This document shows positions 35,803-45,545 of a DNA stretch of 64,000 nucleotides, in pieces. Position 1 is the first letter of the stretch; the number at the start of each line of letters is the position of its first letter. Made by a program: the position numbers and the translations under genes. Origin of the DNA: Rhizobium sp. 16-488-2b (GTDB lineage: Bacteria; Pseudomonadota; Alphaproteobacteria; Rhizobiales; Rhizobiaceae); contig NZ_JAGHMF010000024.1 of the NCBI RefSeq assembly GCF_017741815.1, positions 91,041 through 155,040 of the forward strand, read 5' to 3'. A model generated the notes under the pieces. The model saw nothing but the letters and a program-made list of their open reading frames with translations, was not told the origin of the DNA and made no database searches.

Positions 35803-37332
35803 TTACGAGAAAGACTTCGCGAAGCTGTCGATGGCAGCGGTGAGCTTGCCCTTCGTATCGTCGCTGATGGCCTTTTCGCTACGGATCGTGTCGAGGATCG
35901 CCGAACCTTCGGAACGGAGGTACGACAGCAGGCCCTGCTCGAACTTGCCGACCTGGTTGACCGCGACCTTGTCGAGGTAACCGTTGACGCCGGCGAAGAT
36001 CACCGCGACCTGTTCTTCCGTCTTCAGCGGCGAGAACTGCGGCTGCTTCAGGAGTTCGGTCAGGCGTGCGCCGCGGTTCAGCAGGCGCTGCGTCGATGCG
36101 TCGAGGTCGGAGCCGAACTGGGCGAAGGCGGCCATTTCGCGATACTGGGCGAGTTCGCCCTTGATCGAGCCGGCAACCTGCTTCATGGCCTTGATCTGAG
36201 CGGCGGAACCAACGCGCGAAACCGACAGACCGACGTTAACGGCCGGACGAATGCCCTGGTAGAACAGGTCGGTTTCAAGGAAGATCTGGCCGTCGGTGAT
36301 CGAGATCACGTTGGTCGGAATGAACGCCGAAACGTCGTTACCCTGGGTTTCGATGACAGGCAGAGCCGTCAGCGAGCCAGCGCCCATTTCGTCGGAGAGC
36401 TTTGCAGCGCGCTCGAGGAGACGCGAATGCAGGTAGAAAACGTCGCCCGGGTAAGCTTCGCGGCCCGGCGGGCGGCGCAGCAGAAGCGACATCTGGCGAT
36501 AGGCAACAGCCTGCTTCGAAAGGTCGTCGTAACCGATCAGGGCATGCTGGCCGTTGTCGCGGAAGTATTCGCCCATGGCGCAACCGGCGAACGGTGCCAG
36601 GTACTGCATCGGAGCAGCGTCCGAAGCGGTCGCGGCAACGACGATCGAGTACTTCATTGCGCCGCGTTCTTCGAGAACCTTGACGAACTGGGCAACGGTC
36701 GAACGCTTCTGGCCGATAGCGACGTAGACGCAGTACAGCTTTTCGCTGTCCGGGCCGTTGTCGTGAATGGCCTTCTGGTTCAGGATCGCGTCGAGAATGA
36801 TCGCGGTCTTGCCGGTCTGGCGGTCGCCGATGACGAGCTCGCGCTGGCCACGGCCAACCGGGATGAGCGCGTCGATGGCCTTGAGGCCGGTCGACATCGG
36901 CTCATGAACCGACTTGCGCGGAATGATGCCGGGAGCCTTGACGTCGACGCGCGCACGGCGGGTCGCGTTGATCGGGCCCTTGCCGTCGATCGGGTTGCCG
37001 AGAGCGTCGACAACGCGGCCGAGCAGTTCCGGACCAACCGGAACGTCAACGATGGCGCCCGTACGCTTGACGGTATCGCCTTCCTTGATGGCGCGGTCGG
37101 AACCGAAAATAACGACACCAACGTTGTCGGCTTCAAGGTTCAGCGCCATGCCGCGGATGCCGCCCGGGAACTCGACCATCTCGCCGGCCTGGACGTTGTC
37201 CAGACCGTATACGCGAGCGATACCGTCACCGACGGAGAGCACCTGACCGACTTCCGAGACCTGCGCCTCTTTGCCGAAGTTTTTAATCTGATCTTTGAGA
37301 ATTGCGGAAATTTCCGCGGCGCGGATATCCAT
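35803..37332 (-). CDS. atpA: ATP synthase F1 alpha subunit
   Basis: 509 residues. The nucleotide-binding loop GDRQTGKT (about 169-176) and the PAVNVGLSVSRVGSAAQ signature are clear. Alpha subunits alternate with beta in the F1 hexamer and bind regulatory nucleotides. Its start shares one base with the stop of atpH at 37332, which indicates coupled translation. Confidence 0.98.
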   Translation of the reverse strand: MDIRAAEISAILKDQIKNFGKEAQVSEVGQVLSVGDGIARVYGLDNVQAGEMVEFPGGIRGMALNLEADNVGVVIFGSDRAIKEGDTVKRTGAIVDVPVGPELLGRVVDALGNPIDGKGPINATRRARVDVKAPGIIPRKSVHEPMSTGLKAIDALIPVGRGQRELVIGDRQTGKTAIILDAILNQKAIHDNGPDSEKLYCVYVAIGQKRSTVAQFVKVLEERGAMKYSIVVAATASDAAPMQYLAPFAGCAMGEYFRDNGQHALIGYDDLSKQAVAYRQMSLLLRRPPGREAYPGDVFYLHSRLLERAAKLSDEMGAGSLTALPVIETQGNDVSAFIPTNVISITDGQIFLETDLFYQGIRPAVNVGLSVSRVGSAAQIKAMKQVAGSIKGELAQYREMAAFAQFGSDLDASTQRLLNRGARLTELLKQPQFSPLKTEEQVAVIFAGVNGYLDKVAVNQVGKFEQGLLSYLRSEGSAILDTIRSEKAISDDTKGKLTAAIDSFAKSFS

Positions 37333-37898
37333 CAGCCAACCTCTTTCAATGCAAGCTTAAGGGTAGAGAGTTTGGTACGAAGAGACGTATCAATCTGACG
37401 GGACCCGACCTTCACGATCAGACCACCAAGAATTGACGGATCAACCGTGACGTTGACCGCCACGTCTTTGCCGGTGACGCCCTTCAGCGCCGCCTTCAAT
37501 TCAGTTTCCTGCGCTGCGTCGAGCGCATGGGCCGAGGTAACCTCGGCGGTAATTTCGCCACGCTGCTTGGCAGCGATGACACGGAAGGCCTTGATCATGC
37601 CCGGGAGAGCAAACAGGCGGCGATTGCGCGCCACGACCTTCAGGAAGTTTGCAACGAACCCGCTGATGCCAGCCTTTTCGCTGATCGCGATGATCGTCTT
37701 CAGCTGATCTTCAGCCGAGAAAACCGGGCTGGAGATGAAGCGCTTCAGATCGTCGCTCTCGTCCAACATCGCCTGAAAACGGTCGAGATCGGCGGTCACG
37801 TTCGCGACTGCACCCTCCTCGAGCGCCAGTTCGAACAGCGACGAGGCATATCGCTCTGCAACACCAGATGTAAGCTGGGACGTGTCTGCCACGGGCAC
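37332..37898 (-). CDS. atpH: ATP synthase F1 delta subunit
   Basis: 188 residues from the GTG at 37898. An AGGGA Shine-Dalgarno site precedes it, and the resulting N-terminus (start residue then PVADTSQLTSGVAERYASSL) looks like rhizobial delta subunits. A TTG at 37916 would extend it by six residues. Delta joins F1 to the peripheral stalk. It is the first gene of the operon; a gap of about 250 bases upstream is presumed to hold the promoter. Confidence 0.95.
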   Translation of the reverse strand: MPVADTSQLTSGVAERYASSLFELALEEGAVANVTADLDRFQAMLDESDDLKRFISSPVFSAEDQLKTIIAISEKAGISGFVANFLKVVARNRRLFALPGMIKAFRVIAAKQRGEITAEVTSAHALDAAQETELKAALKGVTGKDVAVNVTVDPSILGGLIVKVGSRQIDTSLRTKLSTLKLALKEVG

Positions 37899-38152
37899 AA
37901 ATTTCCCTGATTTCAACCCAAGAATCCGGCCTCCGGCGGGCGCCTGATTTAAATTCTTGAATTCGTTATGATTTCCCCCAGAAATCGCAAGAGAAGCCTC
38001 TTGCTTCTTCCGAAATTCGGGGTCCGTCTAACATAGGATATCGGGACTCGCAACACGCGTAACGCCGTAATCCTATTTTAGCATCGATTTCTGCCGCAAA
38101 AATGCCGAAACCGTTCACGGTCCAGAGACCGTCACTCCAAAATCGGCGTGTT

Positions 38153-38542
38153 TCAGGCGGAAAAGAAACCGAAGACATAGCCGAGCGGAAGCGCCGCCAA
38201 AATCACCTGCACAACCAGAAGTACATAATTCATGATGGTGCCTCCCCGGTCGGAAAGCAGCGAGATGATGCGCGCAAATGCGGCCATCGCAAACGCCGCG
38301 CCAAGCGCCAGATAGGTGAAGTTCTGCGCCAGCATGATCGCCGCCAGCCCGGTGCCGAGATAGAAGCCGCCCATCGAGCGCAGCTCGGCATAACCGTCGC
38401 GGCGCCCCTCACGCACCTGTATCCCGAAGAGCCGCATCGCATAGCCCGGCGCGAACATGATGATGAAGCCCGCAAGCGCGGTAAACGCGGCGGCACCGAA
38501 GGCAAGCTGCTCGCCCAGCTCCGTCGGAAAGTAGAATTCCAT
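38153..38542 (-). CDS. Small integral membrane protein (DUF4345-like)
   Basis: 129 residues from the ATG at 38542. Four hydrophobic helices (about 14-34, 48-66, 72-92 and 102-124) and the ELRSMGGFYLGTGLAAIM region suggest a four-helix inner-membrane protein of the DUF4345 type. I am not certain of the family. It is on the strand of priA and may be its downstream partner, 80 bases after the priA stop. Confidence 0.65.
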   Translation of the reverse strand: MEFYFPTELGEQLAFGAAAFTALAGFIIMFAPGYAMRLFGIQVREGRRDGYAELRSMGGFYLGTGLAAIMLAQNFTYLALGAAFAMAAFARIISLLSDRGGTIMNYVLLVVQVILAALPLGYVFGFFSA

Positions 38543-38622
38543 GATGTGACCCCAAATCACTGTGATTTGCAGCCCTTATGCCATGATATCGGCAGGCCGC
38601 AAACGCCCGAGATCGGCGTACT

Positions 38623-40836
38623 CTAAAGGAAGCTCTGCGGATCGATATCGAGCTGCACATGGATGGAGCCGCGCTCTTTCGGCGATTGCGCCAGCATGGT
38701 GCGCAGGTAGGCCTGCATGTCGGAGTTCCGGCGACCATGCACGAGGAGCCGGAAGCGATGGCGTCCGCGCACCAGCGCCAGCGGCGCCTCGGCCGGCCCG
38801 AGCACGGAAATCCCCGTCACCTGAGGTGCTGCGTTGCGCATGCTGCGCGCATGCCCCTCCGCATCCTGCCGTGTTTCCGCCGAGACGATGATCGACGCCA
38901 GTCGGCCGAACGGCGGCAGGATCGCCCGCTCACGCTCGGCGATCTCGCGCTCGTAGAAGGCTCCCGCGTCGCCCGAGACGATCGCCTGCATCACGGGATG
39001 CTGCGGCTGGTAGGTCTGCAGCAGGCCGTGGCTCTTCAGACCCGTACGCCCGGCGCGGCCGGTCACCTGCGACAGCAGCTGGAAGGTCCGCTCGGCCGCG
39101 CGCGGATCGCCGTTCGCCAGGCCGAGATCGGCATCGATGATGCCCACCAGCGTCATCAGCGGGAAGTTATGCCCCTTGGCCACCAGCTGCGTGCCGATGA
39201 CGATATCCGCCTCGCCCTTGGCGATCGCATCGAGCTCCAGCCTGAGCCGCTTCACGCCGCCCATGATGTCGGAAGAGAGAACGATGGTCCGCGCCTCGGG
39301 AAAATGCCGCTCCACCTCTTCCGCGATCCGCTCCACCCCCGGCCCGCAGGCAACCAGGTGATCGAACGTGCCGCATTCCGGGCAGGCCTCCGGCGTATGC
39401 TGGTGATAGCCGCACTGATGGCATTGCAGCTGCCGCTTGAACCGGTGCTCGACCAGCCAGCTGGAACATTGCGGGCATTGGAAGCGATGACCGCAGACGC
39501 GGCAGAGCGTCAGCGGCGCATAGCCGCGCCGGTTCAGGAACAACAGTGCCTGCTGCTTCTTCTCGACCGTCTTGCCGATGGCCCGCAAGAGCACCGGCGA
39601 CAGGAACCCACCACGCTCCGGCGCATGCCTTCGCATGTCGACCAGGTGCAGATCAGGCAGCGCCGCGTCGCCGAAGCGTGTCGGCAGGTGAATGGTCGTA
39701 TAGCGCCCGCTCTGGCCATTGACCTGGCTCTCGATCGATGGCGTGGCCGAGACCAGCACGAGCGGAAAATCGCCGATCCGGGCGCGCACGACCGCCATGT
39801 CGCGGGCATTGTAATAGACGCGGTCTTCCTGCTTGTAGGCGGGATCATGCTCTTCATCGACGATGATCAGCCCTAGATCCTCGAACGGCAAGAACAGCGC
39901 CGAACGCGCGCCGGCCACGACGCGGACCTCCCCCGTCACCGCCTGCCGCCACACCTTCTCGCGCGTCTTCGGCGCCAGATCGGAATGCCACTCGGCGGGC
40001 TTCGCCCCGAAGCGGTCCTGGAAGCGCTCGAGGAAACTGGCCGTCAGCGCGATCTCCGGCAACAGGATCAGCACCTGCTTGCCGCGCTTCAGCGTCTCGG
40101 CGATCGCCTCGAAATAGACCTCGGTCTTGCCCGAACCGGTGACGCCATCGATCAGCGATACCGCGAACTGGCCGTTGCGGACCTCCTCGAGGATTTCGTC
40201 GGCCGCCTCCTTCTGCGGACCGGCGAGCCGCGACGGCGCGAAATCCGGGTCCGGCTTCGCCACGATCGGCGGCGGCGGCAGGAAGATCGTCTCGAAGATC
40301 CCCTGCGCGATCAAGCCGTCGACGACGCTGGTCGAAACGCCGGCCGCATGCGCCAGGCCAATGCGCGTCCACGACAGCCCGTCGCCGGCGGCATCGAGCA
40401 CGCGGGCGCGCGCCGGCGTCATCCGCTCCGGCTCGCCGCCGACAAAGCGCAGTCCCTCGACCATCGGTTCCGGATCGAAGGCGTTGGGAACACGCAGCGC
40501 CATCCGCGCCACCAGCCCCGGCGGCGACAGCGTGTAGCTCGCGACCCAGTCGACGAAATCGCGCATGTCCTTCGAAAGCGGCGGGCAATCGAACACCTTG
40601 GTGATCGGCCGAAGCTTCTTCGGATCGACGCCCTCGTTTCCCCCCTCCCAGACGGCGCCCATCACCTGGCGCGGCCCGAGCGGCACCTGCACCACGGAGC
40701 CGGGCTCCACGGCCATGCCCTCGGGCACCGAATAGGAATAGGGCCTGGGCGCCGGCATGGGTACAAGCACCGACACCGTGCGCACGGCGGGCGGTGGTTC
40801 AATGGGGCCAAAGAGGTCGGACGAATCTATGCTCAT
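38623..40836 (-). CDS. priA: Primosomal protein N' (replication restart helicase)
   Basis: 737 residues from the ATG at 40836. The N-terminal DNA-binding domain is followed by the helicase core: Walker A GVTGSGKTE, the DEEH box in IIVDEEHDPAYKQED, and eight cysteines in CRVCGHRFQCPQC and the matching CHQCGYH...CPECG pairs that bind zinc. PriA reloads the replisome at stalled forks. Length is normal for alphaproteobacteria. An upstream in-frame ATG at 40866 is less likely. Confidence 0.95.
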   Translation of the reverse strand: MSIDSSDLFGPIEPPPAVRTVSVLVPMPAPRPYSYSVPEGMAVEPGSVVQVPLGPRQVMGAVWEGGNEGVDPKKLRPITKVFDCPPLSKDMRDFVDWVASYTLSPPGLVARMALRVPNAFDPEPMVEGLRFVGGEPERMTPARARVLDAAGDGLSWTRIGLAHAAGVSTSVVDGLIAQGIFETIFLPPPPIVAKPDPDFAPSRLAGPQKEAADEILEEVRNGQFAVSLIDGVTGSGKTEVYFEAIAETLKRGKQVLILLPEIALTASFLERFQDRFGAKPAEWHSDLAPKTREKVWRQAVTGEVRVVAGARSALFLPFEDLGLIIVDEEHDPAYKQEDRVYYNARDMAVVRARIGDFPLVLVSATPSIESQVNGQSGRYTTIHLPTRFGDAALPDLHLVDMRRHAPERGGFLSPVLLRAIGKTVEKKQQALLFLNRRGYAPLTLCRVCGHRFQCPQCSSWLVEHRFKRQLQCHQCGYHQHTPEACPECGTFDHLVACGPGVERIAEEVERHFPEARTIVLSSDIMGGVKRLRLELDAIAKGEADIVIGTQLVAKGHNFPLMTLVGIIDADLGLANGDPRAAERTFQLLSQVTGRAGRTGLKSHGLLQTYQPQHPVMQAIVSGDAGAFYEREIAERERAILPPFGRLASIIVSAETRQDAEGHARSMRNAAPQVTGISVLGPAEAPLALVRGRHRFRLLVHGRRNSDMQAYLRTMLAQSPKERGSIHVQLDIDPQSFL

Positions 40837-40890
40837 CGGGCGCGACCATGCCCGCAACGAGAACAAAATGAAACCCGCGACATCGCGCTA

Positions 40891-42036
40891 TCAATCGTCA
40901 TCATCGTCCTCGCCGGCAATCGTGCCGGTAAGCCGCATGCCCTCGATCCAGGTGGCGCCGTTTTCGCGGATCACCTTGCGCGGCCGCACCCCGCAGCGCT
41001 CGCGCACGGCCTCCGCCAGCTGCGCCGAGTGGGTGACGATCCACACCTGGCTGCTCTTCGAAGCGGTCGCGATCATATCCGCCAGCGGTTCCAGCATGTC
41101 GGGATGCAGGCTCGCTTCCGGCTCGTTGAGCGCGATCAACGGCGGCAGGCGATAGGACAACAATGCCGCCGCCAGTCCGAGAAAGCGTATCTGCCCATCG
41201 GAAAGCTCACGCGGCTGGAACACCCGGTGCGGAAAATCGGGAAAGGCGAGCCCGAACGACGCCGTCTCCTCCGGCTCCGGCACCACGAGCCGCGCGCCGC
41301 CGAAGGCCGAGGCGACCACACGATCGAGATCAACCGTATCCTGCCGCGTATGCCTGAGCGTCGCGAACACCGCCGCCAGATTGGCGCCGTCCTCATCCAG
41401 CATCGGCCCGGTCACGGCAAGGCAGGGCTGGCGCAGCGGCGAGGCGCGGTCGGTGCGGAAACCATGAAAGAACCGCCAGTTGGCCACCACCCGGCGAAAG
41501 GCCGCGATCTCGGGAAAATGCCCGGCATCGCCAAGCAGCGCCATCGCCGTCTCTGATGTCAGCGCCTGATCCGGATAGTCCTGCATCCGCCCGGCGCCAT
41601 CCCGCACCTGGATCGATGGCCCCGCCCGCTTCATCATCGTGACCGGCCGCCCGTGATCGACGATCAACTCCTCGGCCTTCACCTGCGGCTCCAGCGGAAA
41701 GCCGGCCGCCGCTTCTGGCGGGCGCAGGCCGACCTCGACCCTGTAGCGAAAGGTGACGGCCCGCTCCTCGTCCAGAAGCTCGACCTCGAGCCGCACCCGC
41801 GCCGGCCCCTCATTCTGCTTGCGCGTGCCCGACCAAAGCACCGAGAACATGCCGCCCTCGGCCGCAAGCTCGCGCACCAGCCGCCCGGTGACGGCCGCCT
41901 GCACTAGCTGCAGCGCACGATAGAGATTGGATTTGCCGACGCCGTTCTCGCCGAGAAACAGCGAGGTCTCCGACAGATCCATGCGGATCGAGCGGAGCGA
42001 CCGGTAATTCTGGGCGAACATGGAGCGGAGTTGCAT
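40891..42036 (-). CDS. AAA family ATPase (RecF/SMC-like)
   Basis: 381 residues. The Walker A motif is LGENGVGKSNLYRAL (about 28-42), and the C-terminal half has the ABC-type signature region ELSDGQIRFLGLAAAL, Walker B ALNEPEASLHP and the switch histidine in VTHSAQ. No TOPRIM nuclease domain is fused, so it is not a full OLD nuclease. Members of this group are often orphan ATPases of unknown role in DNA repair or defence. No obvious partner gene is adjacent. Confidence 0.8.
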   Translation of the reverse strand: MQLRSMFAQNYRSLRSIRMDLSETSLFLGENGVGKSNLYRALQLVQAAVTGRLVRELAAEGGMFSVLWSGTRKQNEGPARVRLEVELLDEERAVTFRYRVEVGLRPPEAAAGFPLEPQVKAEELIVDHGRPVTMMKRAGPSIQVRDGAGRMQDYPDQALTSETAMALLGDAGHFPEIAAFRRVVANWRFFHGFRTDRASPLRQPCLAVTGPMLDEDGANLAAVFATLRHTRQDTVDLDRVVASAFGGARLVVPEPEETASFGLAFPDFPHRVFQPRELSDGQIRFLGLAAALLSYRLPPLIALNEPEASLHPDMLEPLADMIATASKSSQVWIVTHSAQLAEAVRERCGVRPRKVIRENGATWIEGMRLTGTIAGEDDDDD

Positions 42037-42057
42037 GCCCCGCTTTACCCCATCCGC

Positions 42058-43005
42058 TCAGCGAAATGAATGGGCATCGGCCATCTCGGGCAGGCTTGGC
42101 TCGACAAGCGGCTGGAACCGCGCGTCGCCATCGAGTTTCAGCGCCTCGACGGTGTGCGTCTCCAGCGCCCTTGTGACGTCGTTGATGTCGCCATCAAGAT
42201 GCTCGACCGGGATCATGTCGCCGATGATAAAATCGAAGCGATCGCCGCGCTTGTTCAGGAGTTCGTGGAACACGGTCATGTCGCGCAGCTCCGTCGACCA
42301 CTTGGCGAACCAGTAGAACAGCCCGGAATTGCGTGCCGTCATATGAACAGGCAGGATCGGCAGATTGTACTTGCGCGCCAGCCCGACGGCGGACGTCTTC
42401 CACGGCCGCTCGTTGAGCTGGCCGTTCGCCCAGTAGGCGATGCGCCCGGAGGGAAACAGCACCGTCGCCTTGCCTTCGCGCACGGCGTGGTTCGTCAGCT
42501 GCAGCGTCTCGCGTGCCTTCAGCTTGCTCTTGTGCTCGTCGCGCCACTCGACCGGAATGATCATCTCGGCAAAGCGCGGATTGACGCGCACCGCATCGCG
42601 GTTGGCGAATACCATCATATCGGGCCGCCGCGTCTTCAGCAGATCGAACACCGCGACGCCATCGGCGATCCCGGTCGGATGGTTGCTGACCAGAATGAAG
42701 CCGCCCTTGTCGGGTATCCGCTCGGCATTGGTCACGCCGATATCGAGATCGAGCAAATTGCTCATATACTCGAAGCACTGGAAGCCCGGCATGTTGGCGA
42801 TGTCGTTGGCGAAGGTCATCGCCTTGTTGTAGCGCAGCAGCGTATAGAGAAACGGCCGTATGACGGGCCACAGCGGGTGGCCGACGATGCGTTGTCCGCG
42901 TTCGGCGATCAGCGTGTCGACGATATGTCCGGGTCTGCCTCGGGAAACGAGCGCGATCGTTTCTGCGAATTGTCCGAATGCCGTCGTGGGTTGGCGCCGT
43001 GCCAT
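42058..43005 (-). CDS. Putative acyltransferase (PlsC-like, hemolysin-related)
   Basis: 315 residues from the ATG at 43005, with AGGATC upstream. The HX4D motif NHPTGIAD and the downstream FPSGRIAYW block resemble the PlsC acyltransferase fold, as in OlsA-like or hemolysin-annotated rhizobial proteins. It could acylate lysolipids or ornithine lipids; the acceptor is not evident. Its stop is 21 bases before the AAA ATPase gene, so the two may be co-transcribed. Confidence 0.75.
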   Translation of the reverse strand: MARRQPTTAFGQFAETIALVSRGRPGHIVDTLIAERGQRIVGHPLWPVIRPFLYTLLRYNKAMTFANDIANMPGFQCFEYMSNLLDLDIGVTNAERIPDKGGFILVSNHPTGIADGVAVFDLLKTRRPDMMVFANRDAVRVNPRFAEMIIPVEWRDEHKSKLKARETLQLTNHAVREGKATVLFPSGRIAYWANGQLNERPWKTSAVGLARKYNLPILPVHMTARNSGLFYWFAKWSTELRDMTVFHELLNKRGDRFDFIIGDMIPVEHLDGDINDVTRALETHTVEALKLDGDARFQPLVEPSLPEMADAHSFR

Positions 43006-43147
43006 GCAAGATCCTGCCTCGTTGGGAAACCAGTTATCGCGATTATTATGATCGAAGCATGACAGGCACTTGGCCGATGTTAGCGATTCCATAACCGTCC
43101 CTCAGGCAAAATTGGCGGTCTGGCTGGCAAATTCAAGAGGCGGAAAC

Positions 43148-44083
<936 letters not shown>

Positions 44084-44169
44084 TCCTTTGTTAACCTGTT
44101 CCCTTAAAGGAATATGGAAGGCCCAGCGCGTAAAGCTTGTGGCAAATCCTTTGTGACCGGAACACCATC

Positions 44170-45258
44170 ATGACGATCTCCCTCGGCCACCGCAGCCTTT
44201 CCATCGCCTTGCCGGCTCGTTTCGGCAACATCGTGCTCTGGCTGATCGCTGCCGTCCATGTGCTGGCCGCAGCACTCCTGATCGCCACCCTCGTCTCCAT
44301 CTCGCCGGCGTCAGCCGCGGATGACGCAAGCTGTACCGGCCGCAACATCCTCGACGACCTCAAGGTCAGCGACCCGGCACGCTACGAGCAGGCGGTGAAG
44401 GAAGCCGACGCCGTGCCGAACGGCAAGGGGATCTTCTGGAAGATCGAAAAACCGGGCATCAAGCCATCCTGGCTCTTGGGCAGCATGCACGTCACCGATC
44501 CGCGCGTGCTCGACCTGCCGCCGCGCACGAAGGCCGCGCATGATGCAGCTGACACCATCGTGATCGAATCCGACGAAATCCTCGACGAGAAGAAGGCTTC
44601 GGCGGCCCTGATGATGAAGCCCGACCTGATGATGTTCACCGACGGCACAACCATCGACAAGCTCTTGTCGCCCGAGGATTACACCCGCCTCGAGGCCGGC
44701 CTGAAGACGCGCGGCATTCCGCTCGCAGCCGTCTCGCGCATGCGCCCGTGGATGATCTCGAGCGTTGTCGCACTGCCCGCCTGCGAAATGGCCCGCAAGG
44801 CAAAGGGCGTGCAATTCCTCGACCAGAAAATCGCCACCGACGCGGCCGCTCAGGGCAAGCAGGTCAAGGGCCTGGAGACGCTCGCCGAGCAGCTGCAGGC
44901 CATGGCCGAACTCCCCACCGAATTCCACATGAAGTCGCTGATCGAAACCCTGGAACTCGGCTCGAAGATGAACGACGTGGTCGAGACCATGACCGATCTC
45001 TACCTCTCCGGCGATATCGGCATGACCATGCCGATGCTGAAGACGGTGACGCCCGAGGGCGCCGACGACAGCAGCGACTACGCCGCCTTCGAACAGCGCA
45101 TCATCCTCGATCGCAACAAGATCATGGCCGAACGCGCCGCCCCGATCCTCGCCACCGGCAACGTCTTCATGGCCGTCGGCGCGCTTCATCTGCCCGGCGA
45201 AGGCGGCGTGATCGAGCTGTTGCGCAAGCAGGGCTTTACGGTGACGGCGGTGAATTGA
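44170..45258 (+). CDS. TraB/GumN family protein
   Basis: 362 residues from the ATG at 44170. An N-terminal hydrophobic segment near residues 22-45 ends in SPASAAD, a probable signal peptide or anchor. The TraB/GumN pattern follows: SWLLGSMHVTDPR, RMRPWMISSVVAL, GLETLAEQLQAM, and a C-terminal FMAVGALHLPGEGGVIELLR. GxxH histidines suggest a metal-dependent hydrolase like Tiki, but function in bacteria is unknown. Confidence 0.85.
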   Translation: MTISLGHRSLSIALPARFGNIVLWLIAAVHVLAAALLIATLVSISPASAADDASCTGRNILDDLKVSDPARYEQAVKEADAVPNGKGIFWKIEKPGIKPSWLLGSMHVTDPRVLDLPPRTKAAHDAADTIVIESDEILDEKKASAALMMKPDLMMFTDGTTIDKLLSPEDYTRLEAGLKTRGIPLAAVSRMRPWMISSVVALPACEMARKAKGVQFLDQKIATDAAAQGKQVKGLETLAEQLQAMAELPTEFHMKSLIETLELGSKMNDVVETMTDLYLSGDIGMTMPMLKTVTPEGADDSSDYAAFEQRIILDRNKIMAERAAPILATGNVFMAVGALHLPGEGGVIELLRKQGFTVTAVN

Positions 45259-45297
45259 GGGCTGCCACGGACCAAGCTCCACGCTTGCCGCAAAAGT

Positions 45298-45450
45298 CCC
45301 CTCCCCAACCCCTCCCCACAAGGGGGAGGGGCTAACTTGTGGCGACGCTGAGCGTTCGCCTCCTACCTCATATCAATCGATAGGGTGCCGTACTGCCGAG
45401 CGATTGCCGCCCGGAGCCCCTCCCCCTTGTGGGGAGGGGTTGGGGAGGGG
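45298..45450. repeat. Perfect 36-base inverted repeat pair
   Basis: The 36 bases at 45298-45333 are the exact reverse complement of those at 45415-45450, separated by 81 bases. Each copy itself contains a palindrome of CCCCTCCCC-type arms around ACAA. The whole can fold into one long hairpin or two short ones. It fills the gap between the TraB/GumN gene and the lpdA terminator. It resembles a rhizobial palindromic repeat but is distinct in core from the RIME-like pairs. Confidence 0.8.
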
Positions 45451-45491
45451 TTTTACGACGACGAACAAACCACGCGAGGGTTAGCCAAACG

Positions 45492-45523
45492 AAAAAGGCC
45501 GCAGTCCTCTCGAACCGCGGCCT
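45492..45523 (-). terminator. Terminator of lpdA
   Basis: AGGCCGC and GCGGCCT (45496-45502 and 45517-45523) form a stem with a 14-base loop; on the minus strand five U residues follow. It lies 23 bases beyond the lpdA stop. Confidence 0.8.
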
Positions 45524-45545
45524 CTTCGAAGCTTATGTCAAAGCC

